Shown here in pieces: positions 51,303-61,046 of a stretch of 64,000 bases of DNA. Position 1 is the stretch's first letter. The number at the start of each line of letters is the position of its first letter. Made by a program: the position numbers and the translations under genes. Source of the DNA: Planctomycetota bacterium (GTDB lineage Bacteria > Planctomycetota > UBA1135); contig JABHIE010000026.1 in NCBI GenBank assembly GCA_018671175.1, forward strand, positions 1 to 64,000. The letters are read 5' to 3'. The notes beneath the pieces are model-generated. The model saw nothing but the letters and a program-made list of their open reading frames with translations. It was not told the DNA's origin and did not search any database.

Positions 51303-52034
51303 ATGACACACAAACACACACCATCTGATCCCATGCCATCTGCTTTACCTGCAGAGGCTATGCTTTTTCTTGACATTCTTGGTCCAGAGTCGGCCTTGCT
51401 TTGTTGCCAACCTAAACGGGCCGCATCGATTTCCAAGGCCATCGCTGATGAGGTGCCGGTGCACGATGCTGTTTTGCGCGAGGTTTTTCTGGCTGCGCAC
51501 ACTGACACTAACTTGCTTGGTGAGTTTTTAAATTACTACACGAATCTGCTGGTTCCTTGCGCACACGCTTATGCTCGCCCGATGCCCCATAATGGTTCAG
51601 TCATGGATCTCATCAACTCAATCTATGTTGATTTGCTGCCAATCGTAAAGGAACTTAAGTTTGATTCTGAGTTGACCTTCCTCTCGCTTCTAACGCAACG
51701 ACTCGGCTGGAAAGTCCTCGACCATCAACGCAAAGACGGAGCAGAGCGCCGTCGCGATGATCTGCGTGTGCCTTCCGACATGAATAAAGTCTCGCGTACC
51801 GATGCCCCGCTTAAAACCGCCGGTCTTCTTTCAGTAAAAGAAGATTGTCATACCCTCATGACTCGCATCGCTGAGTTCGCGCCTGCCGACCGCACTCTTT
51901 TTAACCTCTTCTTATCAGGCAAATCAGCCTTGCAAGTTGGCGAGTATCTCGGCATCAGTAGTGAGGCAGCACGCAAGCGCCATTACCGCTTGCGATGTAG
52001 GCTTCAGCCGCAAGAGATTTACGCAACAGCATGA
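51303..52034 (+). CDS. ECF-like RNA polymerase sigma factor
   Basis: A 243-residue protein from ATG 51303, with GGAGAGG about 12 nt upstream. Region 2-like sequences lie at about 75-135 (LINSIYVDLL to LTQRLGWKVLDHQR), though weakly conserved. Region 4 is clear near the C-terminus: DRTLFNLFLSGKSALQVGEYLGISSEAARKRH (shortened to its VGEYLGISSEAARKRHYRL part). It overlaps the downstream kinase gene by 4 nt (ATGA). Sigma factors coupled to a Ser/Thr kinase are typical of planctomycete ECF groups. Residues 1-55 have no clear match. Confidence 0.75.
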   Translation: MTHKHTPSDPMPSALPAEAMLFLDILGPESALLCCQPKRAASISKAIADEVPVHDAVLREVFLAAHTDTNLLGEFLNYYTNLLVPCAHAYARPMPHNGSVMDLINSIYVDLLPIVKELKFDSELTFLSLLTQRLGWKVLDHQRKDGAERRRDDLRVPSDMNKVSRTDAPLKTAGLLSVKEDCHTLMTRIAEFAPADRTLFNLFLSGKSALQVGEYLGISSEAARKRHYRLRCRLQPQEIYATA

Positions 52035-54148
52035 GCGCTCACGAGGAAGAAGCCGAGAATGCCTTTCAGGCGTGGCTTCAGGCTTGCCAGGCTGATGGGT
52101 CAGTCGATACATTAGCCTACCAACCCGATTCAGAGAGCCTAGCCGCCGCGTTATTTCACGGTAAGGTTCAAGAATACCGCGAAATCCAATCCTCGATTCG
52201 TGGCCGCCTCGAGGGCTTGATGCCCGGTGCTCTGTTGGGCGATTACCGCCTTATTAAAGAAGTTGGCCGTGGTGGCACCGGCATGGTCTGGGAGGCCGAG
52301 CAGGTCACGATTAAGCGGCGTGTTGCGATTAAGCTCTTGCACCCATACTTCCAGCTTCTCCAAGAAGTGCCTGATGCCTTTTTGAGAGAGGCGAGAGCTG
52401 CCGGAAGCTTGGCACATGACGGGATTGTGCGCATTTATAACCTCGAGAAAAGTGGCTCACATCGTTTTCTTGTCATGGAGCTTGTACCGGGCGGTCGAAC
52501 TTTGGCTGATGTCATTCGTGAGATGCACCGATTAGGCGCTCTCGGTGGCGATTTCTATTCTTGGGTGGCGCGGTTGTTTGCCAAAACGGCAGAGGCTCTT
52601 CAAGTCGCTCATGACGCTGGTGTCATGCATCTTGACTTAAAGCCAGCAAATATTTTGCTCGATTGTGACGACCTCCCCAAAATCACTGATTTTGGAATCT
52701 CTCGCATGATTGAGTTAAGTCATGGTCCCGTTGACAGTCCAATTGGCGCGCACGAAGGCACTTGGCCATACATGAGCCCTGAACAGGTCGTCGGCTTTCC
52801 ACAACCTGCCGACCCTAGCTCCGATATTTTTTCCCTTGGCTCGACTCTCTATGAAGTCTTAACCGGCGTTCGTCCATTTCAGGGCGCGACCCCCGATGAA
52901 ATCCGCACTCAAATCCGCCTTTTTGAGCCGAAAGCGTTGCGCGCAGTATCGCCTAGCATCCCTGAGCCGCTTGATTTGATTTGTCGCAAAATGATTCGGA
53001 AGTTGAAAGAGTCTCGCTATCAAGATATGGGCTCTTTAATTTCTGACTTGAATGCGTTTCTGAATGGCGAGCCTATTTCAGCCGCTCAACCGACTTTCCG
53101 TGAGCGGTTCTTGCTGCGTACACGACGCCATCCCGTGCAATTTGTGTTTTCTGCAATGAGCGTACTTTTACTTGTGGTGCTTGCGGTGGCTATTCCACAA
53201 GTCGTGCTGGCGCAAAATCGCCTTGAGCAGGCCATTTTCACGACCGGGCCACTCTTGAGTTTGAGCAATGCTGAGAGTAAATCTCTTGATCGCGATGGCC
53301 TCCTTCATTCGTTGCGTGCTCATCAGCAGTCACTGGCGCGCATTTCTTTTGCTGATGATTTGCAAAAGGCTCAAATGCTCGTTCAGGTCGGTCGCGCCTT
53401 CTTAAATCCTTTTGAAGCGTGGCCTGATGCCGCTCTTTCTCTTCAAGAGGCACTAGATCTTCAGGCTTTGCCGCAGGGCGAAGCCGACACGGCTCGCATT
53501 TTGCTCGCTAAAGCCCACATGCGCCTGGCGCTTACAGCTTCAAGAGAGAGCTTTGCGCGTCGCTCAGGGTTTATGGACTTGAGCATCACTAAGGAAAAAA
53601 AACTATTGACCGAGGTGCGCCGCGCTGAGCCGAGTTATCAAATCGCTCGCGATTTGCTCTCTCGCGTTATTAATCGACCCTACAACAGTAAAAATGCTTC
53701 TGAGACAGCCACTCATGCATGGGCGCAAAATCGCCTGGCGGTGATTGACATTGATTGGTATCAAGAGGCCAAGGCAAGAGATGCTTTCCTTGTGATTGAT
53801 GCTTTCTTAATCGAGCACGGTCTACAAGAAACCTCTTTATATTTCTTAAACCAGCTTGATCTTGCGATCGCGCTCTCTCATCTCGAAGAATACGGTGCCG
53901 CTCGAACAGCTAACGAAACAGCACTTGCAGGTTATACGCGTATGTTCGGCCCAAGCCACCCTGAAGTGGCCTATTGCTGGAATCATCAGGCGATTGTCCT
54001 GCTCGGAATGGGTGATTTGGCCGCAGCAAAAGAGGCTCATCAAAATGCTAAACACACAGCGTTAATGAGCGCCGGCGAAGGTGCCGAAATACACGATTCC
54101 ATCCTAAGGTGGGGCCGTAAAAATGCTGCTTTATTGAATCAAGACTGA
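52031..54148 (+). CDS. Transmembrane Ser/Thr protein kinase with C-terminal helical repeats
   Basis: A 705-residue Hanks-type kinase. The Gly loop is VGRGGTGMVWEAE (78-90), the ATP lysine is Lys101, the catalytic loop is HLDLKPANILL (200-210, with Asp202 and Asn207; Leu replaces the usual Arg), and the DFG is 220-222. The activation segment ends in GTWPYMSPEQ. A membrane segment lies at about 368-393, followed by about 310 exported residues with TPR-like helices. It is translationally coupled to the sigma factor, so it probably controls that factor in response to an external signal. Residues 1-60 form a helical N-terminal extension. Confidence 0.88.
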   Translation: MSAHEEEAENAFQAWLQACQADGSVDTLAYQPDSESLAAALFHGKVQEYREIQSSIRGRLEGLMPGALLGDYRLIKEVGRGGTGMVWEAEQVTIKRRVAIKLLHPYFQLLQEVPDAFLREARAAGSLAHDGIVRIYNLEKSGSHRFLVMELVPGGRTLADVIREMHRLGALGGDFYSWVARLFAKTAEALQVAHDAGVMHLDLKPANILLDCDDLPKITDFGISRMIELSHGPVDSPIGAHEGTWPYMSPEQVVGFPQPADPSSDIFSLGSTLYEVLTGVRPFQGATPDEIRTQIRLFEPKALRAVSPSIPEPLDLICRKMIRKLKESRYQDMGSLISDLNAFLNGEPISAAQPTFRERFLLRTRRHPVQFVFSAMSVLLLVVLAVAIPQVVLAQNRLEQAIFTTGPLLSLSNAESKSLDRDGLLHSLRAHQQSLARISFADDLQKAQMLVQVGRAFLNPFEAWPDAALSLQEALDLQALPQGEADTARILLAKAHMRLALTASRESFARRSGFMDLSITKEKKLLTEVRRAEPSYQIARDLLSRVINRPYNSKNASETATHAWAQNRLAVIDIDWYQEAKARDAFLVIDAFLIEHGLQETSLYFLNQLDLAIALSHLEEYGAARTANETALAGYTRMFGPSHPEVAYCWNHQAIVLLGMGDLAAAKEAHQNAKHTALMSAGEGAEIHDSILRWGRKNAALLNQD

Positions 54149-54190
54149 GAGTCGCTCTCAAGCTTAGCCCGATTTCGTATCCTTATTAGC

Positions 54191-55516
54191 GTGAAGCTTT
54201 CTACACGCATATTCGTTGGCATGGCTCTTGGTGTCGTCGCCGGCATGGCTCTGCAGTCGTTTACCGAAGCCGCTTGGGTGACCGAGGTTACGGCGACTGG
54301 CTTTGAGAAAGAAGTGCTCTCTCCCGATTGTGCACGAGCCGCGTGGCTGAGCCCACTGCGCATGATTGCCGATCTGTTTTTGCGGCTTCTGAAGTTACTC
54401 ATCGTTCCGCTTGTGCTGACATCCATCATCACGGGCGTGGCCGGCATTGGCGGGGGCCGCGATTTTGGTCGCCTCGGCGGCAAGACGCTGCTTTATTACA
54501 TGACGACTTCCTTGTTGGCGATTGGTACAGGGATGGTAGCCGTGAATTTGATGCAGCCTGGCACGGGTGCTGAGCTTGGCCTTGAAATTCCGTCTGAATT
54601 TGGCGAGGGCGTGAAGGGGGGCTTTGGCGATGTGCTTTCGCGCATGGTTCCAGAAAACATATTCTCGGCTGTGGGCAGCAACAGCAACATGTTGCAAATC
54701 ATCGTCTTTGCTTTGATTTTTGGCTATTTTGTTGCCCGTACTCGAGAGCCGCATGGGGCGCGCATCCGCAATTTTTTCGAGTCGGCATTCGAAGTCATGA
54801 TGCGCATGGCGACGGGCATTTTGTCCTTGATCCCCTATGGCGTTTTCGCCCTCACGGCAAAGGTCGTCGGTGAAACAGGGCTTGGCGTTTTTGCACCATT
54901 GGCGAGTTTTATGCTCCTCGTCATCATGACTTTGCTGCTGCACGCGCTGATAACTTTGCCGTGCATCCTGAAATTTATCGGCGGCATTTCGCCCATCGCC
55001 TGGATGAAAGCCATGTCGCCCGCCCTCATGACGGCCTTTTCGACGAGCTCGTCATCGATGACACTTCCCGTTTCCATGGAAGCCGTTGAGCGTCGTGGCG
55101 GAGCCAGCAACCGCGTGACTTCCTTTGTGATGCCGCTCGGCGCAACCATCAACATGGACGGCACTGCGCTCTACGAATGCGTCGGCGTTTTGTTTTTGTC
55201 TCAGTATTACGCTAGCCATTCACCAGCTTTTGAGCTCACGCTGGGCATGCAATTTTTTGTGGTCATCACGGCGCTTTTGGCAAGTATCGGTGCGGCGGGC
55301 ATCCCGAGTGCGGGCTTGGTCTTAAAGGCCATGATTCTCAAAGCGTTGGGTTTGCCCGATGACGGCGTTTTACTTTTGCTCGCGATCGACCGCCCCCTTG
55401 ATATGCTGCGTACAGTTGTCAATGTTTGGAGCGATTCTTGCGGTGCAGCACTGATTGCTAAGTCGGAAGGCGATAAAATCCTAGACCAAAAGCCCACTAC
55501 GCTTTCCCATGGTTGA
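54191..55516 (+). CDS. Dicarboxylate/amino acid:cation symporter (DAACS)
   Basis: A 441-residue inner-membrane transporter of the GltP/DctA family, starting at GTG 54191. The hairpin Ser-rich motif is STSSSSMTLPVSME, and the core substrate/Na+ motif is MPLGATINMDGTALYE. GLVLKAMILKALGLPDDG and the DRPLDMLRTVVNVW segment are also family-specific. It imports glutamate, aspartate or C4-dicarboxylates using H+ or Na+. The last 8 nt overlap the start of lon. Confidence 0.92.
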   Translation: MKLSTRIFVGMALGVVAGMALQSFTEAAWVTEVTATGFEKEVLSPDCARAAWLSPLRMIADLFLRLLKLLIVPLVLTSIITGVAGIGGGRDFGRLGGKTLLYYMTTSLLAIGTGMVAVNLMQPGTGAELGLEIPSEFGEGVKGGFGDVLSRMVPENIFSAVGSNSNMLQIIVFALIFGYFVARTREPHGARIRNFFESAFEVMMRMATGILSLIPYGVFALTAKVVGETGLGVFAPLASFMLLVIMTLLLHALITLPCILKFIGGISPIAWMKAMSPALMTAFSTSSSSMTLPVSMEAVERRGGASNRVTSFVMPLGATINMDGTALYECVGVLFLSQYYASHSPAFELTLGMQFFVVITALLASIGAAGIPSAGLVLKAMILKALGLPDDGVLLLLAIDRPLDMLRTVVNVWSDSCGAALIAKSEGDKILDQKPTTLSHG

Positions 55517-58043
55517 TTCCAGCGACTCCATCCCTGACCTCGAAGAACTGATTCAGCAATTTACTGCTGACGACGATGACGCCATCGTCGAAGAAATCGG
55601 TGAAGAGTTCCCTTCTGTAAAAGACAGCCCTCCGCCACCTGTTTTGGTGGCCTTCCCTCTTCGGAAGTCCGTGCCTTTCCCTGAAATCGTCATGCCCATT
55701 TTGGCGGAAGCCGGGGTCGAAGTCGAAATCATGGAAAAGGCGCTCAAAGATGGGCGGCATATTGGTTTGATTTTTGCGCCAGGGCCAGACGGCAAGGGTG
55801 ACCCAGATGCAAAACCTTTTACTAAGGGCCGCGATTCGTGGCGCCCGACCGCTCCGAGTGATTTTGCACCTTACGGGGTTTTGGCTGAGGTGCATAAGCG
55901 CATTAAATTGCCCGACGGTAATTCCAATTACATTTGCCGCGGGTTACGGCGCTTTAAGGTCGACAAATGGGTTCGCATGGATCCAATCCCAGCCGCAAAG
56001 GTCCAATATCCAGACGATATTTACCCCTTTGAGGCAACCGCGGGTGCAACCAAGAAAAAGGCACAGCGTGAGCAAGATGAAGCCGACGCCCTAGCGCGTA
56101 ATGTCCTGTCGCTTGCGCAAAAAGTGGCGTCGCATAATCCATCCCTGGGTGAGGGCTTCAATCTCGCAGCACTAAACATTGAGCCAGCTGGTCATTTGGC
56201 TGATTTTGCGGCGGCCTACTTGTTCCGCGATTCTTTGGCGAAGCAAGTCGTCTTAGAAGAGGTGCGCGTCAAAGAGCGTTTGCGTTTAGTTGACGAAGAA
56301 CTGACGCGCGAATTAGTGACGCTTGAGTTGGGTGATCGCATTCAAAACGAGATTCGCATCAAAATCGAAGAGCAGCAAAAAGAATACTTTTTGCGTGAGC
56401 AAATCAAAATCATTCGCCGCGAGCTGGGCGAAGAGAAAGATCCGCAAGAGCAAGATCGCGAGTATTTCTTGGGCAAGCTTGAGGCGAGCGAATATCCCGA
56501 CGAGGTCGCTGACAAGGTGCGCGCCGAGGTCGATCGGTTGGGTATGATTCCGACGGCATCGCCTGAGTATTCAGTGGTGCGCAATTATCTTGAATGGATG
56601 GTTGAGTTGCCGTGGTGCATTTCGAGCGATGATCAGATTGATTTGGATAAAGCCGAGTCAATCCTTGAGCGCGACCACCATGGTTTGAAAGAAGCGAAAG
56701 AACGCATTCTTGAGTTCTTGGGTGTGCGTAAATTGCGCCCCGAGCACAAGGGTGCGATTTTGTGTTTCTCCGGCCCTCCCGGTGTGGGCAAAACTTCTTT
56801 GGCTATGGCCTTGGCCGAGTCGATGGGGCGCAAGCTTGAAAGGATGAGCTTAGGCGGCATGCGAGATGAAGCCGAAATCAAGGGTCATCGCCGTACTTAT
56901 GTCGGTGCGTTGCCGGGTCGCATTTTGCAAATGATTCGCCGCGCAGGCACAAACAACCCTGTGATTGTGCTCGACGAGGTCGACAAGCTTGGCAAAGACT
57001 TCCGTGGCGACCCTTCGAGTGCCTTGCTTGAGGTCTTAGACCCAGAGCAAAACCATGGTTTCCTTGATTTGTTCATGGATATTCCGTTTGATTTGAGTCG
57101 GGTCATGTTTGTGGCGACGGCGAATTTCTTGCAGAGCATTCCTGGCCCCTTGCGCGACCGCATGGAAATTATTCAGCTTCCAGGCTATGTCCGTAACGAA
57201 AAAGTTCAAATTGCGCGTCAGCATTTACTGCCTAGGCAGCTTGTTGAGCATGGGCTTGAAACCAAAAACCTCAAGCTCTCTGTTACGACGCTGCGCGCAA
57301 TGATTGATGGCTACACCCGTGAAGCTGGCGTGCGTGGGCTTGATAAAGCTATCGCCTCGGTTTGCCGCAAGCGCACTCTTGAGATTGCGCGGCGAAAGCG
57401 TCCTAAGGCGGGCTTGAAGCCTGAGTCACTCGAAAAATATTTGGGCCCAACCAAGTTCGAAGATGACCCCGTGCGTTTGCGCCCCGAAGTGGGGGTGGCG
57501 CTTGGCTTGGCTTACACTTCCTATGGTGGCGATGTGCTTGAGATTGAGTGCGTTAGTTTTCCTAACGGCAAGGGTTTGGTCGCGCACACCGGTTCGCTTG
57601 GCGATGTCATGACCGAGAGTTGCCGCATTGCGCATAGTTGCTTACGCGCTCAAATGGGCTCATTGGCACTGAAGAGTGAGATGTTTCAGAAGCAAGATTT
57701 GCACATCCACTTCCCAGCGGGTGCTGTGCCTAAAGATGGGCCCTCGGCCGGCATTACGATTGCTTGTGCAATGTTTTCTCGCCTTACGGGTCTGCGCATG
57801 AAAGCGCGTACGGCCATGACAGGTGAGATTACGCTTACGGGCGAGGTTTTGGCGGTGGGTGGCATCCGTGAAAAAGTATTGGCGGCAAAGAGCCGTGGCG
57901 TGAAGACTTTGCTGTTGCCCTCGCGTAACCGTAATGATGTTTCGCAAATGGACACAGAATGGACGCGCGGCTTGACCTTTCATTATGTCAACCAACTTGC
58001 AGATGTCATAGAGCTTGTATTCCCGCGTCGTGGGAAGAACTAG
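55509..58043 (+). CDS. lon: ATP-dependent Lon protease
   Basis: An 844-residue cytosolic AAA+ protease degrading misfolded and regulatory proteins. The N-terminal substrate domain follows an acidic leader of 40 residues. Walker A is GPPGVGKT (422-429), with VLDEVDKLGKDF as Walker B. The catalytic dyad is Ser746 in PKDGPSAGI and Lys789 in GGIREKVLAA. The ATG lies inside the symporter end, and the metallopeptidase gene starts before the lon stop, so three genes overlap. A proteolysis role for this block fits the following metallopeptidase and sppA. Confidence 0.96.
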   Translation: MVDSSDSIPDLEELIQQFTADDDDAIVEEIGEEFPSVKDSPPPPVLVAFPLRKSVPFPEIVMPILAEAGVEVEIMEKALKDGRHIGLIFAPGPDGKGDPDAKPFTKGRDSWRPTAPSDFAPYGVLAEVHKRIKLPDGNSNYICRGLRRFKVDKWVRMDPIPAAKVQYPDDIYPFEATAGATKKKAQREQDEADALARNVLSLAQKVASHNPSLGEGFNLAALNIEPAGHLADFAAAYLFRDSLAKQVVLEEVRVKERLRLVDEELTRELVTLELGDRIQNEIRIKIEEQQKEYFLREQIKIIRRELGEEKDPQEQDREYFLGKLEASEYPDEVADKVRAEVDRLGMIPTASPEYSVVRNYLEWMVELPWCISSDDQIDLDKAESILERDHHGLKEAKERILEFLGVRKLRPEHKGAILCFSGPPGVGKTSLAMALAESMGRKLERMSLGGMRDEAEIKGHRRTYVGALPGRILQMIRRAGTNNPVIVLDEVDKLGKDFRGDPSSALLEVLDPEQNHGFLDLFMDIPFDLSRVMFVATANFLQSIPGPLRDRMEIIQLPGYVRNEKVQIARQHLLPRQLVEHGLETKNLKLSVTTLRAMIDGYTREAGVRGLDKAIASVCRKRTLEIARRKRPKAGLKPESLEKYLGPTKFEDDPVRLRPEVGVALGLAYTSYGGDVLEIECVSFPNGKGLVAHTGSLGDVMTESCRIAHSCLRAQMGSLALKSEMFQKQDLHIHFPAGAVPKDGPSAGITIACAMFSRLTGLRMKARTAMTGEITLTGEVLAVGGIREKVLAAKSRGVKTLLLPSRNRNDVSQMDTEWTRGLTFHYVNQLADVIELVFPRRGKN

Positions 58044-59286
58044 CTCACTCGTTGCCTTCGTATGGCTCGGCCTTGTTGCCTGTAGCACTCCTCTTTCAAG
58101 CGAGATTGTGCCGCCACAGGTTGAGCGCGTGCGACCCCAAATTCAGCTTGAGCTGCCACAGTCACTTGAGCACTGGCGTGCGGCGCTTGAATCTGATTTG
58201 CTATTGCTTGAGTCTCTTTACGCTGAGCAGTCAACGCGCTGGCCGTTCGTGCCAAATGACGATGCTTTGCGGCTTGTGGTGTTGGCTGACATCCCGCGTG
58301 CCCAGAATTTCTTGAGTCAGTTGGGCTTGAAGGATGACCCTAAAGTAGCCAGAACATACCCAAATCGGCGATTGGCGCTCGTCCCAATGCCGCGCGACGA
58401 TCGCATTTTGCGTCAGCGCCCCGCGCCCTTGGCGACTTGGCGCTCGACTTTTTGCCATGAAGCGGCGCATTTGCTTTCTCTGGATCGACCCTCTCTTCGC
58501 GTGGCGCCGCTTTGGTTTCAAGAAGGCTACGCTGAATCTTGGAGTGAGACTTTTGTTGAGATTGCCCCTTCGACAGATGCCCCGCAATCGAATCGTTTCG
58601 GGCTTTTGACGGCTTGGGCGGCGGCTTGGCGAATCAAGGTGCACTCTCAATCGGTTTTGCTTTGGCTTCAAAATCAACCCGCCGAGGTCAGACTTTCGGC
58701 TTGGGTGTATTTGGTTCATGATGCCTTACAACGCGATGATTCCGCTCAGCCTTGGTTGTCTGTTTCTGAAACGATGCCGTTCCTTGAAAACGCCCAAACC
58801 GTCCGCCTCTTCGGGCGTGATGCAAGTGCTCAGTCCGTTCACGGCTCTGAAGCAGGATGCCTCGCATCTTTGCCTCATGAAATGGTCGCTCTCAATTTGA
58901 GCGAGAGCTGGAGTTGCGAGCAGCCTTTGCAGATTCAATTACGCCTTGGTCGTTCTGGCAATCCCGAGGCCGGCCTTTTGTTAATGAGCGGCGAGCATCA
59001 ATTGCGTCTGAGATTTAATGTCTTTGGTCAATGGCTTGCCATGGTTGAGCGGCCAGGTGAGTTGCGCCATGACCGCATGGCTTTCGCTGATAATTCTGAT
59101 GGGATAGGTTTGCGTCACACTTTTCTTTTCACACAACGAGATGGTGTCCTGCGCGTAACTTGTGACGGCCAGAATGAGCAAAGCCTTGATTTGCCGACTG
59201 AGCTGAGCCCTCCATTTGAGATTCAGGTGTTTGTCCGCGATGGCGCACTTGAATTTTCTGCGACTACAATAGAGTTTGATTCTTAA
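58030..59286 (+). CDS. Lipoprotein metallopeptidase (HExxH, gluzincin type)
   Basis: A 418-residue lipoprotein assuming GTG 58030; TTG 58015 would add five residues. Lipobox LVAC, lipidation at Cys18. The zinc motif is FCHEAAHLL, with His143, Glu144 and His147, and the third ligand Glu165 lies in WFQEGYAES, the spacing seen in gluzincins. The C-terminal 170 residues have no clear match and may be a beta-sandwich. The start lies inside lon. Neighbouring lon and sppA suggest an envelope protein-quality role; this is inference. Confidence 0.7.
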   Translation: MGRTSSLVAFVWLGLVACSTPLSSEIVPPQVERVRPQIQLELPQSLEHWRAALESDLLLLESLYAEQSTRWPFVPNDDALRLVVLADIPRAQNFLSQLGLKDDPKVARTYPNRRLALVPMPRDDRILRQRPAPLATWRSTFCHEAAHLLSLDRPSLRVAPLWFQEGYAESWSETFVEIAPSTDAPQSNRFGLLTAWAAAWRIKVHSQSVLLWLQNQPAEVRLSAWVYLVHDALQRDDSAQPWLSVSETMPFLENAQTVRLFGRDASAQSVHGSEAGCLASLPHEMVALNLSESWSCEQPLQIQLRLGRSGNPEAGLLLMSGEHQLRLRFNVFGQWLAMVERPGELRHDRMAFADNSDGIGLRHTFLFTQRDGVLRVTCDGQNEQSLDLPTELSPPFEIQVFVRDGALEFSATTIEFDS

Positions 59287-59303
59287 GTCAACCCCACTAA
59301 ATC

Positions 59304-61046
59304 ATGAAAAACTTCCTCAAAACCATCCTTGGCTCAGCACTGGGCTTAGCTTTGTTTTTTCTCGTTGCGTTACTTGGCTTTATGGCTATCAATGCACCCG
59401 AGAAGCCATCCCTTGACGACGGCGCCGTCCTTTCTTTTGATTTGGGCCTGTCGGTAAGAGACAACAATGTGATGCCATCGCCGATTGATTTACTGACTCA
59501 ACAGGCCGAGGTTTCTAAATCTCTGCGCGTCGTATTAGCGGGTTTAGAGTCCGCTGCTTTTGATGAAAAAATTTCAGCTCTGTATTTGCATGGCTCCGCT
59601 GCTGGGTTGGGTGCATCTACACAACGGGCATTGCATCAGGGCATCCTTGACTTCCGTCGCTCGGGGAAAAGTGTCTTGGCTTATGCGCCGGGTTTTGATG
59701 ATGCAACTTATTATTTAGCTTCGGCCGCTGATTCTATTTACGCACCCCCATTGATGGAGCTCTCTCTTGACGGTTACGCTGCCGAGGTCATGTATTACGC
59801 TGACGCCTTTGAGATGCTTGGCGTTGAGATGCAAGTTACACGCGTTGGCAAATACAAGTCAGCTGTTGAGCCTTATTTGCTCAACGAAATGAGCCCAGCC
59901 AACCGGGAGCAAATCGAAAACTTTTTGGGTGATATTTCCGATGTAATGCACGGCGATATCGCACGAGCGCGCGGTTGGACAACGGCCGAATACGAGTCTA
60001 TATTGGCAAATGGAGGCCTTTTCACAGGTGAAGCCGCCGTTGACGCAGGGCTCTTGAGCGGAGTTAGAAACTATGATGAAGTGCTCACCGAGTTGTGGGC
60101 TTTTTCTGGGGAAGAAGGCCAAGGTGATGACTTCCCGCAGATTACTTTTGATGATTATTTAACGCGCCAAAAACTAGACTCGCTTGATTCAGATCCAAGC
60201 ACGCCATTCGTCGCCGTGATTTATGCAGAGGGTGGCATTGTTGACGGCGAGTCGTCCGATGCCATCGGAGGCGATTCTGTTGCACGCCTGATTCGCTCGG
60301 CGCGTCTCGATGAAGACACAGCAGCAATCGTTTTGCGGGTTAATAGCCCAGGTGGTTCAGCTTCTGCATCTGAAGTAATTTTGCGCGAAGTCTTACTCGC
60401 AACAGCGGTTAAACCTGTGGTCGTTTCCATGGGCGACTATGCTGCATCCGGTGGTTACTGGATTTCCGCTCATGCCGATTACATTGTGGCCGAACCCAAC
60501 ACAATCACCGGCAGCATCGGCGTCTTCGGTATGTTCCCCAATGCCCAAAAATTAATGCATCGCTTTGGGCTCAAAGTCGAAACCGTTCGCACCGGGCCCT
60601 ATGCTGACATCATGAGCACCTATCGCCCTCGTACAGATGACGAGTTGGCCATCATTCAAAAATGGGTCGATTCCATTTATGACGGCTTCCTCGACCGTGT
60701 GGCTTTGGGTCGTGATATGCCTCGTGAAGCGGTTCATGCAATCGCTCAAGGTCGTGTTTGGTCTGGTAAAGATGCTCTTGAGCTTGGTCTTGTCGATGCC
60801 CTTGGCAACCTCAACGACGCCATTGAAGTCGCCGCAGCTCGTGCTCATCTCGAGGGCGATTACGGTGTAAAAGTCATTGAGCCTGAAACCAGCACAATCA
60901 AGGCCATGATTTCAGAAATGCTGGCCGCTAACCCACTCTCTATTCCAACTACGCAAGTCGTGAGTGATGCAGCGCATGCCTTGAATTGGGTGTCTGAATT
61001 GCACGGAGTGCAGGCCCGATTGCCTTATTTAATTCAGGTGCGCTAG
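59304..61046 (+). CDS. sppA: Signal peptide peptidase SppA (67K type)
   Basis: A 580-residue inner-membrane serine peptidase that digests cleaved signal peptides. One N-terminal membrane segment (about 8-30). As in E. coli SppA there are two related domains. The catalytic Lys183 is in RVGKYKSAVEP and the nucleophile Ser382 in GDYAASGGYW. LRVNSPGGSASASEVI is the conserved loop before it. Leader GTCAACCCCACTAAATC, no Shine-Dalgarno. Its TAG overlaps that of the heptosyltransferase gene on the other strand (CTAG). Confidence 0.94.
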   Translation: MKNFLKTILGSALGLALFFLVALLGFMAINAPEKPSLDDGAVLSFDLGLSVRDNNVMPSPIDLLTQQAEVSKSLRVVLAGLESAAFDEKISALYLHGSAAGLGASTQRALHQGILDFRRSGKSVLAYAPGFDDATYYLASAADSIYAPPLMELSLDGYAAEVMYYADAFEMLGVEMQVTRVGKYKSAVEPYLLNEMSPANREQIENFLGDISDVMHGDIARARGWTTAEYESILANGGLFTGEAAVDAGLLSGVRNYDEVLTELWAFSGEEGQGDDFPQITFDDYLTRQKLDSLDSDPSTPFVAVIYAEGGIVDGESSDAIGGDSVARLIRSARLDEDTAAIVLRVNSPGGSASASEVILREVLLATAVKPVVVSMGDYAASGGYWISAHADYIVAEPNTITGSIGVFGMFPNAQKLMHRFGLKVETVRTGPYADIMSTYRPRTDDELAIIQKWVDSIYDGFLDRVALGRDMPREAVHAIAQGRVWSGKDALELGLVDALGNLNDAIEVAAARAHLEGDYGVKVIEPETSTIKAMISEMLAANPLSIPTTQVVSDAAHALNWVSELHGVQARLPYLIQVR

